Of a stretch of DNA of 64,000 nucleotides, positions 40,791 through 49,639 are shown in pieces. The notes beneath the pieces were generated by a model, which did not search any database, was not told the origin of the DNA, and saw only the letters and a list, made by a program, of their open reading frames with translations. Each line of letters begins with the position of its first letter. Position 1 is the stretch's first letter. A program made the translations under genes and the position numbers. This DNA comes from Serratia quinivorans (GTDB lineage Bacteria; Pseudomonadota; Gammaproteobacteria; Enterobacterales; Enterobacteriaceae). The DNA is taken from the NCBI GenBank assembly GCA_900457075.1, contig UGYN01000002.1:1054001-1118000 (forward strand). The letters are read 5' to 3'.

Positions 40791-41669
40791 TTATTTCATG
40801 CTGCCGAGTAGAGTATCGACATTGTGCTCAAATGCCTGCTCGTAAGTGGCTGCTGGACCATTAGCTTTGGATAAGGCTTCCGGATACAGTTCCCCCCCTG
40901 CCTTGGCACCGGTGGCGGCGGCAATTTGCTTCACCAGGCGAGGATCGGTTTGGTTCTCAATAAAGTAGGCATTAACCTTCTCCTGCTTGATCTGTTTGAT
41001 CAGCCCGGCCACGTCGCTGGCACTCGCCTCAGCCTCGGTAGAGAAGCCGACCGGGGCAAGGAAGGTGACACCATATTCTTGGCCAAAGTAGCCAAAAGCA
41101 TCGTGACTGGTCAGCACCTTGCGTTTTTGCTGCGGCACTGCGGCAAACTGCGTTTTGGCCCACAGATCCAACTTCTGCAGCTGCTGGATATATTCCGCGC
41201 CGCGCTGACGGAAATAGTTGGCATCCTCAGGGTCAGCGGCAATCAGCGCGTTCATCACGTTGGTGGCGTACTGCACGCCATTCTTCATGCTGTTCCAGGC
41301 ATGAGGATCGGTGACCTCTTTGCCGTCTTCATTCATCTGACGCGAGTTGATCCCCTGCGATGCGGTAATCACCTGCCCTTTGTAACCCGAGGCACTGACC
41401 AGGCGATCGATCCACCCTTCCAGGCCCAGGCCACTGACGAACACCACGTCAGCCTGCGACAATAGCTTGCTGTCTTTCGGTGAAGGTTCGAAGCTGTGCG
41501 GGTCGCCGTCCGGCCCCACCAGCGTAGAGACATTGACATGTTCTCCCCCCACCTGCTTGACGATGTCGCCGAGGATAGAAAAACTGGCGACAGCGTCAAC
41601 CGTCTTCGCCATAGCCAATGGACTGGACAGCAGAGCAGCGACTGCCAGCGATATAGGTAAACGTTTCAT
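40791..41669 (-). CDS. Zinc-type ABC transporter substrate-binding protein (ZnuA/AztC-like)
   Basis: 292 residues. Signal peptide to about residue 21 (LAMA), then a cluster A-I metal-binding fold. Predicted metal ligands are H58 in GDPHSF, H123 in DPHAW, H189 in TSHDAF, and an acidic residue, here E264 in LYPEALS where the family usually has Asp. The His-rich loop of ZnuA is absent, as in AztC. Last gene of an operon behind a Zur box, which favours zinc over manganese or iron. Start chosen at the signal peptide (41669). Confidence 0.82.
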   Translation of the reverse strand: MKRLPISLAVAALLSSPLAMAKTVDAVASFSILGDIVKQVGGEHVNVSTLVGPDGDPHSFEPSPKDSKLLSQADVVFVSGLGLEGWIDRLVSASGYKGQVITASQGINSRQMNEDGKEVTDPHAWNSMKNGVQYATNVMNALIAADPEDANYFRQRGAEYIQQLQKLDLWAKTQFAAVPQQKRKVLTSHDAFGYFGQEYGVTFLAPVGFSTEAEASASDVAGLIKQIKQEKVNAYFIENQTDPRLVKQIAAATGAKAGGELYPEALSKANGPAATYEQAFEHNVDTLLGSMK

Positions 41670-41694
41670 ACTTTCTCCTTGCACTTGGCACTTC

Positions 41695-42552
41695 TCAACG
41701 GCGCGCCAGGGAATAAATCCCCCCACGCGTCCCAAACAAAATTGACCCAAAGAAAATCACGCTGGCGCTGAGCACAATCGCCGGCCCTGCAGGCAATGAC
41801 GCGTAGTACGACCATTCCAACCCAATAAGGCTTGAAAGCATGCCGATACCCATAGCCACCGCCAATGTATGCGGCAAATTACGCGCCCAAAAGCGCGCGC
41901 TGGCGGCGGGAAGCATCATCAGCCCGACCGACATCAATGTGCCGAGGATCTGGAAACCAGCGACCAGATTGATCACCACCAACGCCAGGAACAATCCATG
42001 TATCAGCGCCAGCCAGCGCGGTGCGCTGACGCGTAAGAAGGTGGCATCGAAAGATTCAATCACCAGGGCACGGTACAGTGCGGCCAATGCCAGCAGCGAC
42101 AAGCTGGCTATCGCCCCCACCATCACAATCGCATGAATATCCACCGCCAGAATCGAACCGAATAGCACATGCAGCAAATCAACGCTGGAACCACGCAGCG
42201 AGACTAAAGTGACGCCCAGCGCCAGCGAACCCAGGTAAAAACCGGCGAAGCTGGCATCCTCTTTCAGCGGCGTTCGCCGGCTGACCAGCCCGGATAGCAT
42301 AGCCACCGCCAGCCCGGCAATAAAACCACCGACGCCCATCGCCACCATCGACATACCGGAAATCAGATAGCCTATCGCTGCACCGGGCAAGACCGCATGG
42401 GACAGCGCATCGCCGACCAAACTCATGCGCCGCAACAGCAGAAAAACGCCCAACGGCGCTGCGCTGAGCGACAGGGCAAAGCAAGCCACCAGCGCACGAC
42501 GCATAAAACCGAACGAGGCAAAGGGATCGACAAGGAGATCAACCAACATCAT
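41695..42552 (-). CDS. aztB: Zinc ABC transporter permease (AztB-like)
   Basis: 285 residues, about eight membrane helices, of the ABC-3 metal permease family (RRMSLVGDALSHAVLPGAAIGYL near 40-60). The start at 42552 makes an ATGA overlap with the ATPase gene. Works with the ATPase and binding protein on either side. The Azt name is from memory of family resemblance; substrate specificity is inferred from the Zur box. Confidence 0.82.
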   Translation of the reverse strand: MMLVDLLVDPFASFGFMRRALVACFALSLSAAPLGVFLLLRRMSLVGDALSHAVLPGAAIGYLISGMSMVAMGVGGFIAGLAVAMLSGLVSRRTPLKEDASFAGFYLGSLALGVTLVSLRGSSVDLLHVLFGSILAVDIHAIVMVGAIASLSLLALAALYRALVIESFDATFLRVSAPRWLALIHGLFLALVVINLVAGFQILGTLMSVGLMMLPAASARFWARNLPHTLAVAMGIGMLSSLIGLEWSYYASLPAGPAIVLSASVIFFGSILFGTRGGIYSLARR

Positions 42553-43262
42553 TGCGTCACCGCCATTCGACACAGCGGCGAGCTGGCAATATTCAACGCT
42601 GGAATGTGTTCCAACACCCGATCTGCCGCCCCCCAGTGGCAACACTGTGGCGTCAATAACAAGGCCTGCGGGAAATGGTTCGCCACCATCGACATATCAT
42701 GCAGCACCGCGATGACCGTCTTGCCTTGTCGATGCAACTGAGCGATCACTTGCAGCAATAGCCGGATAGTGGCGCTGTCGATACCGGTAAAAGGTTCATC
42801 CAGTAAAATCAGCGGTGCCTGCTGAACCAACATTCGAGCAAACAGTACCCGCTGCAGTTGGCCACCGGAAAGCTCACCGACCGGACTGCGGGCCATCGGA
42901 GTCATCCCCAGGGTATCCAGCGCCTCGGCTATCTGCAGTGCAGCTCGCTTATTTAGCCCTCGAAACATACCGATCTGCGGCCAACTGCCCATCGCCACCA
43001 GATCGCTGACCACCATTGGGAATTGGCGATCCAACTCGGCCTGCTGCGGTAAATAAGCCATACGCGGTAATTTATTTCCGCTAAAAGACAGGCTCCCACT
43101 TTGCAGAGGCAAAAGCCCGGCCAACGTTTTCAACAGTGTTGACTTGCCGGCACCGTTCACTCCGACGACGGCGGTCAAAGAGCCGGCGGTGAAGTGACCG
43201 CTGAGCGGTGGAAAAAGCGGGGCACTACCGTAGCCCACGACAGCCTGTTGTAAGGTAATCAT
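42549..43262 (-). CDS. aztA: Zinc ABC transporter ATPase (AztA-like)
   Basis: 237 residues. Walker A GVNGAGKST near 34-42, Q-loop LPQQAELD, signature LSGGQLQRVLFAR, Walker B LILLDEPFTG, and switch H in VLHDM. It lacks the C-terminal His-rich tail of ZnuC. ATGA overlaps at both ends: with the 48-aa gene upstream and the permease downstream. Confidence 0.85.
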   Translation of the reverse strand: MITLQQAVVGYGSAPLFPPLSGHFTAGSLTAVVGVNGAGKSTLLKTLAGLLPLQSGSLSFSGNKLPRMAYLPQQAELDRQFPMVVSDLVAMGSWPQIGMFRGLNKRAALQIAEALDTLGMTPMARSPVGELSGGQLQRVLFARMLVQQAPLILLDEPFTGIDSATIRLLLQVIAQLHRQGKTVIAVLHDMSMVANHFPQALLLTPQCCHWGAADRVLEHIPALNIASSPLCRMAVTQ

Positions 43263-43405
43263 GGCAGCGCCACCGCCCAGTAGATGCCTGCCCAGAGTAT
43301 CGCCAGTAATAAAATGGCGATGCCACAGCGCAATCGGGCAGAGGCGGTGAACAATGAATTCAAGGACGGTATGGCACCATCTTGCGGTGTGGATGTCAGT
43401 TTCAT
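43259..43405 (-). CDS. Small membrane protein heading the Zur-controlled zinc operon
   Basis: 48 residues: a polar N-terminus (MKLTSTPQDGAIPSLN), an R-containing segment (ASARLRCG), then one membrane helix of about 20 residues (AILLLAILWAGIYWAVALP) to the end. I do not recognise a named family. Its TGA overlaps the ATPase ATG (ATGA), and the Zur box is 24 bases upstream of its start, so it is the first gene of the operon. The ribosome site is poor (GTCTGGCC), which weakens the call; the coupling and clear helix support it. Confidence 0.68.
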   Translation of the reverse strand: MKLTSTPQDGAIPSLNSLFTASARLRCGIAILLLAILWAGIYWAVALP

Positions 43406-43428
43406 GGCCAGACGGAAGGAAAGTTAAG

Positions 43429-43443
43429 TGTTATATTATAACA
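43429..43443 (-). promoter_or_regulatory. Zur box upstream of the zinc ABC operon
   Basis: TGTTATATTATAACA, differing from the box at 40235 only in the central base, and followed by the same TCACA. It sits just upstream of the 48-aa gene on the minus strand. Confidence 0.88.
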
Positions 43444-43710
43444 TCACAAACATTTCACTGACTCAAGCCCCCACACTACGATTAATGCAACTGAACGTAA
43501 CAAGGGATGCGCTACTTTCGTTGGCAATTCACCGCTTTGACAACGTCAGCGCTACTCCTTCCGGGATATACCGAGAAATATCAGGGTTATTAATCGATAA
43601 ACAACGTTGAGATTCTGTAAAAAAGTCGAATGTTAACGAAAAGTTTACCGACGAATTGATAAAAAAGGAGTAAGATTAATAGATAGGATCGCTATACTGC
43701 CAGGCATTAT

Positions 43711-44064
43711 ATGCAAGTCACTCTTCGCTGCGACACAATGACGGAAGCACTTTCTGTTAAAAAACTAAAGAAAGTGATTAACGAAAAAATATCAGAGTTG
43801 GCACCAGCATTGACCAGCGGCCTGAGTTTTTATTCGGAAAGCGCGCGTTATGCTGAAGGTTCATTAGAAATACTTGATATTCAGGAATTGAGCAGCAGCC
43901 AGTATTCAATGAGTTACCGCTATAAATGGACAATTTTCAATGCCTGTCTGGATATCAGCGCCGAGGAATACATCAGCGACAGCGTCACTTTCAGCCTGGC
44001 CGAAGCAGGACTTATCTTTGACCTCATTGATAACTCCCGCCCATCTACCGCAGATGAATTGTAA
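43711..44064 (+). CDS. Hypothetical protein upstream of tomB-hha
   Basis: 117 residues, soluble, acidic at the C-terminus, with alternating helix and strand character; no signal peptide or membrane helix. I recognise no domain. The ribosome site is weak at the ATG at 43711; an inner Met at 43738 (MTEALSVKKLKK) is also possible. Lower GC than its neighbours, as are tomB and hha. It is separated from tomB by 162 AT-rich bases. Confidence 0.62.
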   Translation: MQVTLRCDTMTEALSVKKLKKVINEKISELAPALTSGLSFYSESARYAEGSLEILDIQELSSSQYSMSYRYKWTIFNACLDISAEEYISDSVTFSLAEAGLIFDLIDNSRPSTADEL

Positions 44065-44226
44065 GTTTACGTAATAACAGCAGGCCAGATGCGAAGAAAT
44101 GATTTATATTCATTATACGGGAAGTTTATTTTATCATCATCTTTAAGCTACCTCTGTCCATGATGTAAATCAGCTTACTCACAGAGTGTTATCAACACCG
44201 AAATTAAGACTTACGGAGGGGATGAT

Positions 44227-44595
44227 ATGGATGAGTATTCGCCTAAAAGGCACGATATTGCTCAGCTGAAATTCTTGTGTGAAAACCTGTATGATGAAGG
44301 TATCGCCACGCTGGGCGACAGCCATCATGGCTGGGTGAACGATCCGACGTCTTCCGTCAACCTCCAGCTTAATGAGTTGATCGAACATATTGCTTCGTTT
44401 GTGATGAGTTATAAAATTAAATATATGGACGAAAGTGATTTATCGGAACTTGTCGAAGAGTATCTCGATGATACCTACACGCTGTTCAGCAGTTACGGTA
44501 TAAATGATTCCGATCTGCGTCGTTGGCAGAAAACCAAGGCGCGATTATTCAGAATGTTCTCAGGAGAGGACATCTGTACGACAATGAAAACTTAG
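44227..44595 (+). CDS. tomB: Hha toxicity modulator TomB (YbaJ)
   Basis: 122 residues, matching E. coli TomB (MDEYSPKRHDIAQLKFLCENLYDEG, GDSHHGWVNDPTS). Acts as partner of Hha, as an oxygen-dependent antitoxin in reported work. Precedes hha by 55 bases with a GGAGG-like site upstream. Confidence 0.93.
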   Translation: MDEYSPKRHDIAQLKFLCENLYDEGIATLGDSHHGWVNDPTSSVNLQLNELIEHIASFVMSYKIKYMDESDLSELVEEYLDDTYTLFSSYGINDSDLRRWQKTKARLFRMFSGEDICTTMKT

Positions 44596-44650
44596 GGGAT
44601 AATTATCCCCAAACTATTCTATTCGACGGTTTATAACACCAAAGGTTATC

Positions 44651-44854
44651 ATGACTAAAATTGATTATCTGATGCGTTTACGTAAATGCACCACGATCGA
44701 AACACTGGAACGCGTTATTGAAAAAAACAAGTATGAGCTTTCAGATGACGAACTGGAGCTGTTTTACTCTGCAGCCGACCATCGCCTGGCCGAGCTCACC
44801 ATGAATAAACTCTACGATAAAATCCCTACTGCCGTTTGGAAATTCGTAAGATAA
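44651..44854 (+). CDS. hha: Hha/YmoA family expression modulator
   Basis: 67 residues, four-helix Hha fold ([46 protein letters not shown]). Binds H-NS to silence horizontally acquired and virulence genes; the Yersinia orthologue is YmoA. Follows tomB, probably cotranscribed. Confidence 0.95.
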   Translation: MTKIDYLMRLRKCTTIETLERVIEKNKYELSDDELELFYSAADHRLAELTMNKLYDKIPTAVWKFVR

Positions 44855-44931
44855 TCCAGGCTAAAAACGCGTTGAGCCGATACATTCGTCGGCCTCAATG
44901 TTACCTCTATCTTCCTATTTTTCTCATTGAC

Positions 44932-45864
44932 TTACTGCACTTTCATTCGTTGTTGAAAATCCTGTAATAACAATTGGAAACAATCCTCAATTAACGCCGG
45001 ATGGTTCCGATGCGCACTGCGCATTAACGCCACGGTGCGGCTAAGCATCGGCTGCTGTAGTTGAACCACGGTTAATTCATCATCGTTCAAATGTGTGGTG
45101 TAAAGTTGCGGTAAAATAGCCACCGCCAATTTCGAACGCACCAACCCATATAACGTCTCCAAAAAATCCACCTGGAAGCGGGCGGTTAAATTCAGACGAT
45201 GGCTTTCCGCCAGCGCCAAAACCAACCGACTGATATTCCCCTTGGAGAAAACCGCGATATCTCGTCGGGTTAATTGACGCCATGGCAGATGATGAGATTC
45301 AGCCAGCGGATCGTCACGGCGCATAACCACCACGAACGGATCCTCCTGCAACGGATATATCTCCAGCGATTCCGGCACCGAACTGTCGAGCGCGCCAATG
45401 CCAAAATCGATCAACCCGTTCTCTAATTGCAATAACAATGAGTCATTGGTTTGATCGTGAAATTCTATCCGCAAACGCGGAAAATTTGCCGCCAGCAATT
45501 GCGGCACGGCCGGAAACAACAGCCCGCTGACCGAAGGCACCAGCCCGATACGTACAGTACCATCCCCGCCTGCCAGCATGATGCGCTGCATATCATCAAA
45601 AGCCGCCTGCGCCACATTCAGCAGTCGTTCGGCATGCGGCAAGATAGCTGCACCCTGTTCAGTCAGCGTCACTGCTGAAGCGGTACGGTTCACCAGCTTG
45701 CCACCCAGCACCGTCTCTATCTGCCGTAATGCGCTACTCAATGCCGGTTGGCTGATCGCCAGACGGTTCGCGGTATCGGTAAAATGCCGTAGCTGCGCCA
45801 GGGTGACGAAATATTGGATCTGCTTTAGAGAAAGCGCGGGTAATCGGCGCCAGGGTTCAGACAT
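44932..45864 (-). CDS. LysR-family regulator divergent from ade
   Basis: 310 residues. N-terminal winged helix (LSLKQIQYFVTLAQLRHFTDTANRLAISQPALS) at about 11-70 and a LysR effector domain (about 95-300). It lies divergent from the adenine deaminase operon with a 137-base gap, the usual arrangement for a LysR regulator and its target. The effector is unknown; a purine or adenine is a guess from context. The ribosome site is not strong. Confidence 0.85.
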   Translation of the reverse strand: MSEPWRRLPALSLKQIQYFVTLAQLRHFTDTANRLAISQPALSSALRQIETVLGGKLVNRTASAVTLTEQGAAILPHAERLLNVAQAAFDDMQRIMLAGGDGTVRIGLVPSVSGLLFPAVPQLLAANFPRLRIEFHDQTNDSLLLQLENGLIDFGIGALDSSVPESLEIYPLQEDPFVVVMRRDDPLAESHHLPWRQLTRRDIAVFSKGNISRLVLALAESHRLNLTARFQVDFLETLYGLVRSKLAVAILPQLYTTHLNDDELTVVQLQQPMLSRTVALMRSAHRNHPALIEDCFQLLLQDFQQRMKVQ

Positions 45865-45885
45865 GTCAGCTTTCCGTCCGCTAAA

Positions 45886-45919
45886 AAGTAAACGTTTGCG
45901 ACAGCATAAACGTTTCTTA
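45886..45919. promoter_or_regulatory. Two tandem PurR-like boxes before ade
   Basis: AAGTAAACGTTTGCGA (45886-45901) and GCATAAACGTTTCTTA (45904-45919) each contain the palindromic AAACGTTT core of the PurR consensus. Their centres are 18 bases apart. They lie between the LysR start and ade. Matching is good in the core and partial at the edges. Confidence 0.55.
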
Positions 45920-46001
45920 TCAGGCGATAAATTAAATCATCTGTGCAAAGCCAGTCCGCCGCCCTAGAGTAACAACCCTGTCATCATGCCGGGTAATTAC
46001 C

Positions 46002-47789
46002 ATGACCACTCATTGCATCAGCACGGGCGAACGCCAACGTGCGGTGAAGGCCGCATTGGGCCAACTTCCCTTTGATTTGCTGCTGACCAACGCCGCGTTA
46101 ATTGACATGGCAACCGGCGAAGTCCGTAACGTCGACGTCGGCATCGTCGGCGCACTGATCGCCAGCGTCCATCCCTGCGGCACCCTGACCGAAGCCTTGC
46201 AGACGCAGGACTTGGCCGGTGCTTATCTGAGCCCAGGACTGATCGACACCCACGTACATGTTGAAAGCTCACACCTGCCGCCAGAACGCTATGCCGAGAT
46301 TGTCGTCGCCCAAGGCACCACCACCATTTTCTGGGATCCGCACGAGTTGGCCAACGTGCTCGGCGTTGCCGGTGTGCGTTATGCGGTAGACGCCAGCCGC
46401 GGCCTGCCACTCAGAGTGATCTGCGCAGCCCCTTCAAGCGTCCCCTCCACTCCGGGGCTGGAAATGTCCGGTGCCGATTTTGCCGGCCAGGAAATGGAAA
46501 CCATGCTGGCGTGGCCAGAAGTCGGCGGCGTCGCCGAGGTCATGGACATGCACGGCGTGTTGAATGGCAGCGAACGCATGCTGGAAATTCTCAATGCCGG
46601 GCTTAATAGCGGCAAATTGATCGAAGGCCATGCGCGCGGGCTGAGCGGCGCCGACCTGCAGGCCTATCTGGCGGCGGGAGTCACCTCCGACCATGAGCTG
46701 ACCTCCGGAGCCGATGCGCTGGAGAAATTACGCGCCGGTCTGACGCTGGAAATCAGAGGTTCCCACCCTTATCTGCTGCCGGAGATTGTCGCGGCGCTGA
46801 AAACGCTGCCGCACCTGTCCTCACAAATCACCGTCTGCACCGATGATGTCCCGCCAGATATGCTGCTGGAAAAAGGCGGCATAGTAGCGTTACTCAATAT
46901 GTTGATCGAACAAGGCCTGCCGGCGACCGACGTGCTGCGGATGGCCACGCTCAATGCCGCCATTCGTTTGCAGCGCAACGATCTCGGGCTGATTGCCGCA
47001 GGCCGCGTTGCCGATCTGGTGGTGTTTGATTCGCTGACTCAGCTTAGAGCGCAACAGGTCTACGTCGCAGGTAAATTGACGGCACAGCAAGGCAAGATGC
47101 AAAAGCCGCTCAAGGCCAACCCTAACGTGGCGGCACCGCGTGACACCCTGCGGCTGCAACCTTTGGCTGCCGGGGACTTTGTGTTGAAGGTTCCGGCGAT
47201 CCGTCACGGCAAAGCCACTCTGCGCCACATAAAGGGCGCGCGTTTTACCCAGTGGAACGAGACCACGGTCGAAGTGCGTAACGGTGAAGTGCAGATCCCG
47301 CAAGGCTTTAGCCTGATCTGGGTGCAGCACCGCCATGGCCGCCATCAGGCCACACCGCAACTGGCATTGCTGGAGGGCTGGGGTGAGTTGCGGGGTGCCA
47401 TTGCCACCAGCTACTCACATGACTCACATAATCTGGTAGTGCTGGGTCGTGATGCCGCCGATATGGCGCTGGCCGCCAACGCCCTGATTGCCAGTGGCGG
47501 CGGCATGGCCCTGAGTCAAAACGGGGAAATTCTGGCGCAGGTGGCAATGCCGATTGCCGGTATGCTCTCTGACTTGCCCGCCGCAGAGCTGGCACAACAG
47601 TTCAAAAACCTGCGCGATTTGAGCGCACGAATCGCCGACTGGGAGCCGCCTTACCGGGTTTTCAAGGCGATTGAAGGCACCTGCCTGGCTTGTAACGCCG
47701 GGCCGCACCTGACCGATCTCGGCCTGACCGACGGCTCAACACGTCAGATTGTCGATCCGCTGATCGCCTGCTGGGAAACCCCGGCCTAA
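46002..47789 (+). CDS. ade: Adenine deaminase
   Basis: 595 residues (E. coli Ade/YicP 588). Amidohydrolase fold with metal motif THVHVESSHLPPE near 85, FWDPHELANVLG, and the C-terminal Ade domain with SHDSHNL. Hydrolyses adenine to hypoxanthine and ammonia; metal-dependent (Mn/Fe in the family). First of a two-gene unit with the permease. LysR gene and PurR-like boxes lie upstream. Confidence 0.94.
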   Translation: MTTHCISTGERQRAVKAALGQLPFDLLLTNAALIDMATGEVRNVDVGIVGALIASVHPCGTLTEALQTQDLAGAYLSPGLIDTHVHVESSHLPPERYAEIVVAQGTTTIFWDPHELANVLGVAGVRYAVDASRGLPLRVICAAPSSVPSTPGLEMSGADFAGQEMETMLAWPEVGGVAEVMDMHGVLNGSERMLEILNAGLNSGKLIEGHARGLSGADLQAYLAAGVTSDHELTSGADALEKLRAGLTLEIRGSHPYLLPEIVAALKTLPHLSSQITVCTDDVPPDMLLEKGGIVALLNMLIEQGLPATDVLRMATLNAAIRLQRNDLGLIAAGRVADLVVFDSLTQLRAQQVYVAGKLTAQQGKMQKPLKANPNVAAPRDTLRLQPLAAGDFVLKVPAIRHGKATLRHIKGARFTQWNETTVEVRNGEVQIPQGFSLIWVQHRHGRHQATPQLALLEGWGELRGAIATSYSHDSHNLVVLGRDAADMALAANALIASGGGMALSQNGEILAQVAMPIAGMLSDLPAAELAQQFKNLRDLSARIADWEPPYRVFKAIEGTCLACNAGPHLTDLGLTDGSTRQIVDPLIACWETPA

Positions 47790-47810
47790 AAATAATCATA
47801 ATAACAATAT

Positions 47811-47853
47811 GTACCCTATGGATTTCAAGTTGCGGCTTAAAATACGACGGGTA
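47811..47853. repeat. ERIC-like remnant between ade and its permease
   Basis: The left end (TACCCTATGGATTTCAAGTTGC) of an ERIC-like element, cut here to 20 bases in comparison, runs directly into a right end (ACGACGGGTAA). It matches the termini of the full copy at 7755-7881 with the whole centre missing. 43 bases long. Confidence 0.65.
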
Positions 47854-47871
47854 ACGACGGAGAGAATTTAA

Positions 47872-49215
47872 ATGGCTGAAAATTCAGTACCTGCTCCAAC
47901 ACCAGGGGGCTGGCTGCAACGGCGTTTTCAACTGCATGCGCGGCAAAGTAATGTCAAAACCGAATGTCTGGCCGGTATCACCGGTTTTCTGGCGGCCGCT
48001 TATCTGTTGGTGGTGATCCCAGGGTTGTTAGCCGTCGGCGGCATGGATAAGGGGGCGGCCACTACCGGCACCATTCTGGTGTTTGTGCTGGGTAGCTTGC
48101 TGATGGCGTTATACGGCAACCTGCCGTTTATCGTCGGACCGGGCATCGGCGGCTCGGTGTTGGTCGGCGTAACTCTTGCGGGCAGTGAAGGTATCAGTTG
48201 GCAGATTGGCCTGGGTATCGCCTGCTGGTCCGGTATTTTGTTTTTCGCCCTGACGCGGCTCGGGCTACGTGAGGTCGTTACCCGTTCGGTACCGCAATCG
48301 ATCAAGCTGGGGCTGACGGCCTCTATCGGGCTGTTCGTGGCAATACTGGGGTTCCGCAATGCCGGGCTGGTGCTGGCCAATGCAAAATCCAACGCGTTGA
48401 TGCTGGGTGACTTCACCGCGCCCGGTGCATTGATCGCCCTATGCGGCCTGTTCCTGGCGATCGCCCTGCAGGCCCGACGTATTCCCGGTGCTATTTTGTG
48501 GGCCATCCTGTTCGCTACTCTGGTCGGCATCCCGTTCGGCGTCACCCATCTGCCAACCAGCCTGGTGGCGATGCCGCATTCATTGGCCCCGGTGCTTGGC
48601 CATGTTGATCTGATAGGTGCATTGAATATCGCCTTCCTGCCCTATTTGTTCGTCTTTTTCGCCTCGGAGTTTTTCTCCACCATGGGCACCACGCTGGCCG
48701 TAGGCGGTGAAGCCGGCCTGCTGGACGAACACGGCAATATGCCGCACATCAACCGGCCCTTTATGGTGGACTCTATCGCCGCCGCGCTTGGCCCTATAGT
48801 CGGTATTCCTGCCGCCACCGCCCTGATTGAATCCTCTGCGGCGGCAGAAGCCGGTGGAAAAACCGGACTAACCGCCTTGGCCGCTGCGGTGATGTTTTTG
48901 CTGATGCTGCTGTTCACACCGATTGCGCTGATGATCCCGAAAGAAGCCACCGCCCCGGCGCTGATTTTGATCGGTCTGAATATGTTCAGCGGACTACGCA
49001 AAGTTGATTTGGCCAACTTCACCGACGGCCTGCCGGTACTGATGATGGTAATGATCACCCTGATCGCCAACAGCTTTGGTACCGGTATCGCTGGTGGATT
49101 GCTGTTTTATATCATTATCAAGGTGATTGCCGGTCAATGGCGCGAAGTACCCGCCGGGTTGTATCTGTTGGCGATCCCGCTGGCGTACTATTTTGCCACG
49201 CTGGTTAGGCACTGA
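47872..49215 (+). CDS. NCS2/AzgA-type purine permease
   Basis: 447 residues, about 12-14 helices. Family blocks GITGFLAAAYLLVVIP, FIVGPGIGGSVLVGVTL and the motif ALIESSAAAEAGGKTGLTAL. E. coli AdeP, AdeQ, GhxP and GhxQ are in this group. Position directly after ade favours adenine, as with adeQ next to ade in E. coli, but the sequence is divergent, so I give no symbol. GGAGAG precedes the start. Confidence 0.88.
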   Translation: MAENSVPAPTPGGWLQRRFQLHARQSNVKTECLAGITGFLAAAYLLVVIPGLLAVGGMDKGAATTGTILVFVLGSLLMALYGNLPFIVGPGIGGSVLVGVTLAGSEGISWQIGLGIACWSGILFFALTRLGLREVVTRSVPQSIKLGLTASIGLFVAILGFRNAGLVLANAKSNALMLGDFTAPGALIALCGLFLAIALQARRIPGAILWAILFATLVGIPFGVTHLPTSLVAMPHSLAPVLGHVDLIGALNIAFLPYLFVFFASEFFSTMGTTLAVGGEAGLLDEHGNMPHINRPFMVDSIAAALGPIVGIPAATALIESSAAAEAGGKTGLTALAAAVMFLLMLLFTPIALMIPKEATAPALILIGLNMFSGLRKVDLANFTDGLPVLMMVMITLIANSFGTGIAGGLLFYIIIKVIAGQWREVPAGLYLLAIPLAYYFATLVRH

Positions 49216-49219
49216 TCTA

Positions 49220-49259
49220 AAAGTGGTGCACTGATATTCTGTCAGCGCACCACTTTAAT
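49220..49259 (+). terminator. Terminator of the ade operon
   Basis: AAAGTGGTGC (49220-49229) pairs with GCACCACTTT (49247-49256); inside, CTGA and TCAG extend the stem. Confidence 0.8.
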
Positions 49260-49639
49260 AACTCGAGTACAGAAATATATTCTCTGTCGCCCTGTAAAAT
49301 AGACCACACAGGGAGATAACCGATATAAAAACACTTCTTTTACGAAAAATCCCATCAACCACTCCAAATAATACATAAACCCATAAAAACGTAAAATCAG
49401 ATCAACAAAAATAATAACTATTTGATTTTAAATGATTACATCACAAAACAAAAACCAGCCAAACTAAAACCCCACTCCTGATATAAAAACCAACGCTATT
49501 TTGCCTAAGCACAACACTTTGTTTATTTAAACTTGCCGAATCTCAATCATCTATTACATTTAATACTTGAGTTACAAATCGTTACAAGGGAAATCACTGT
49601 TACTCATCATTCTTCATCTAACAACCAACGGGGATCCTA
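49260..49639. other. AT-rich leader region of the alkylsulfatase
   Basis: 380 bases, clearly poorer in GC than the genes on both sides, with many A-runs (such as ACAAAACAAAAACC). It must hold the promoter of the alkylsulfatase; I could not settle on a -35/-10 pair. Its composition would suit H-NS binding. No gene is visible. Confidence 0.5.

Noticed and set aside
43428..43610. 60-residue plus-strand frame
   Set aside because: Begins within the Zur box and has no ribosome site.
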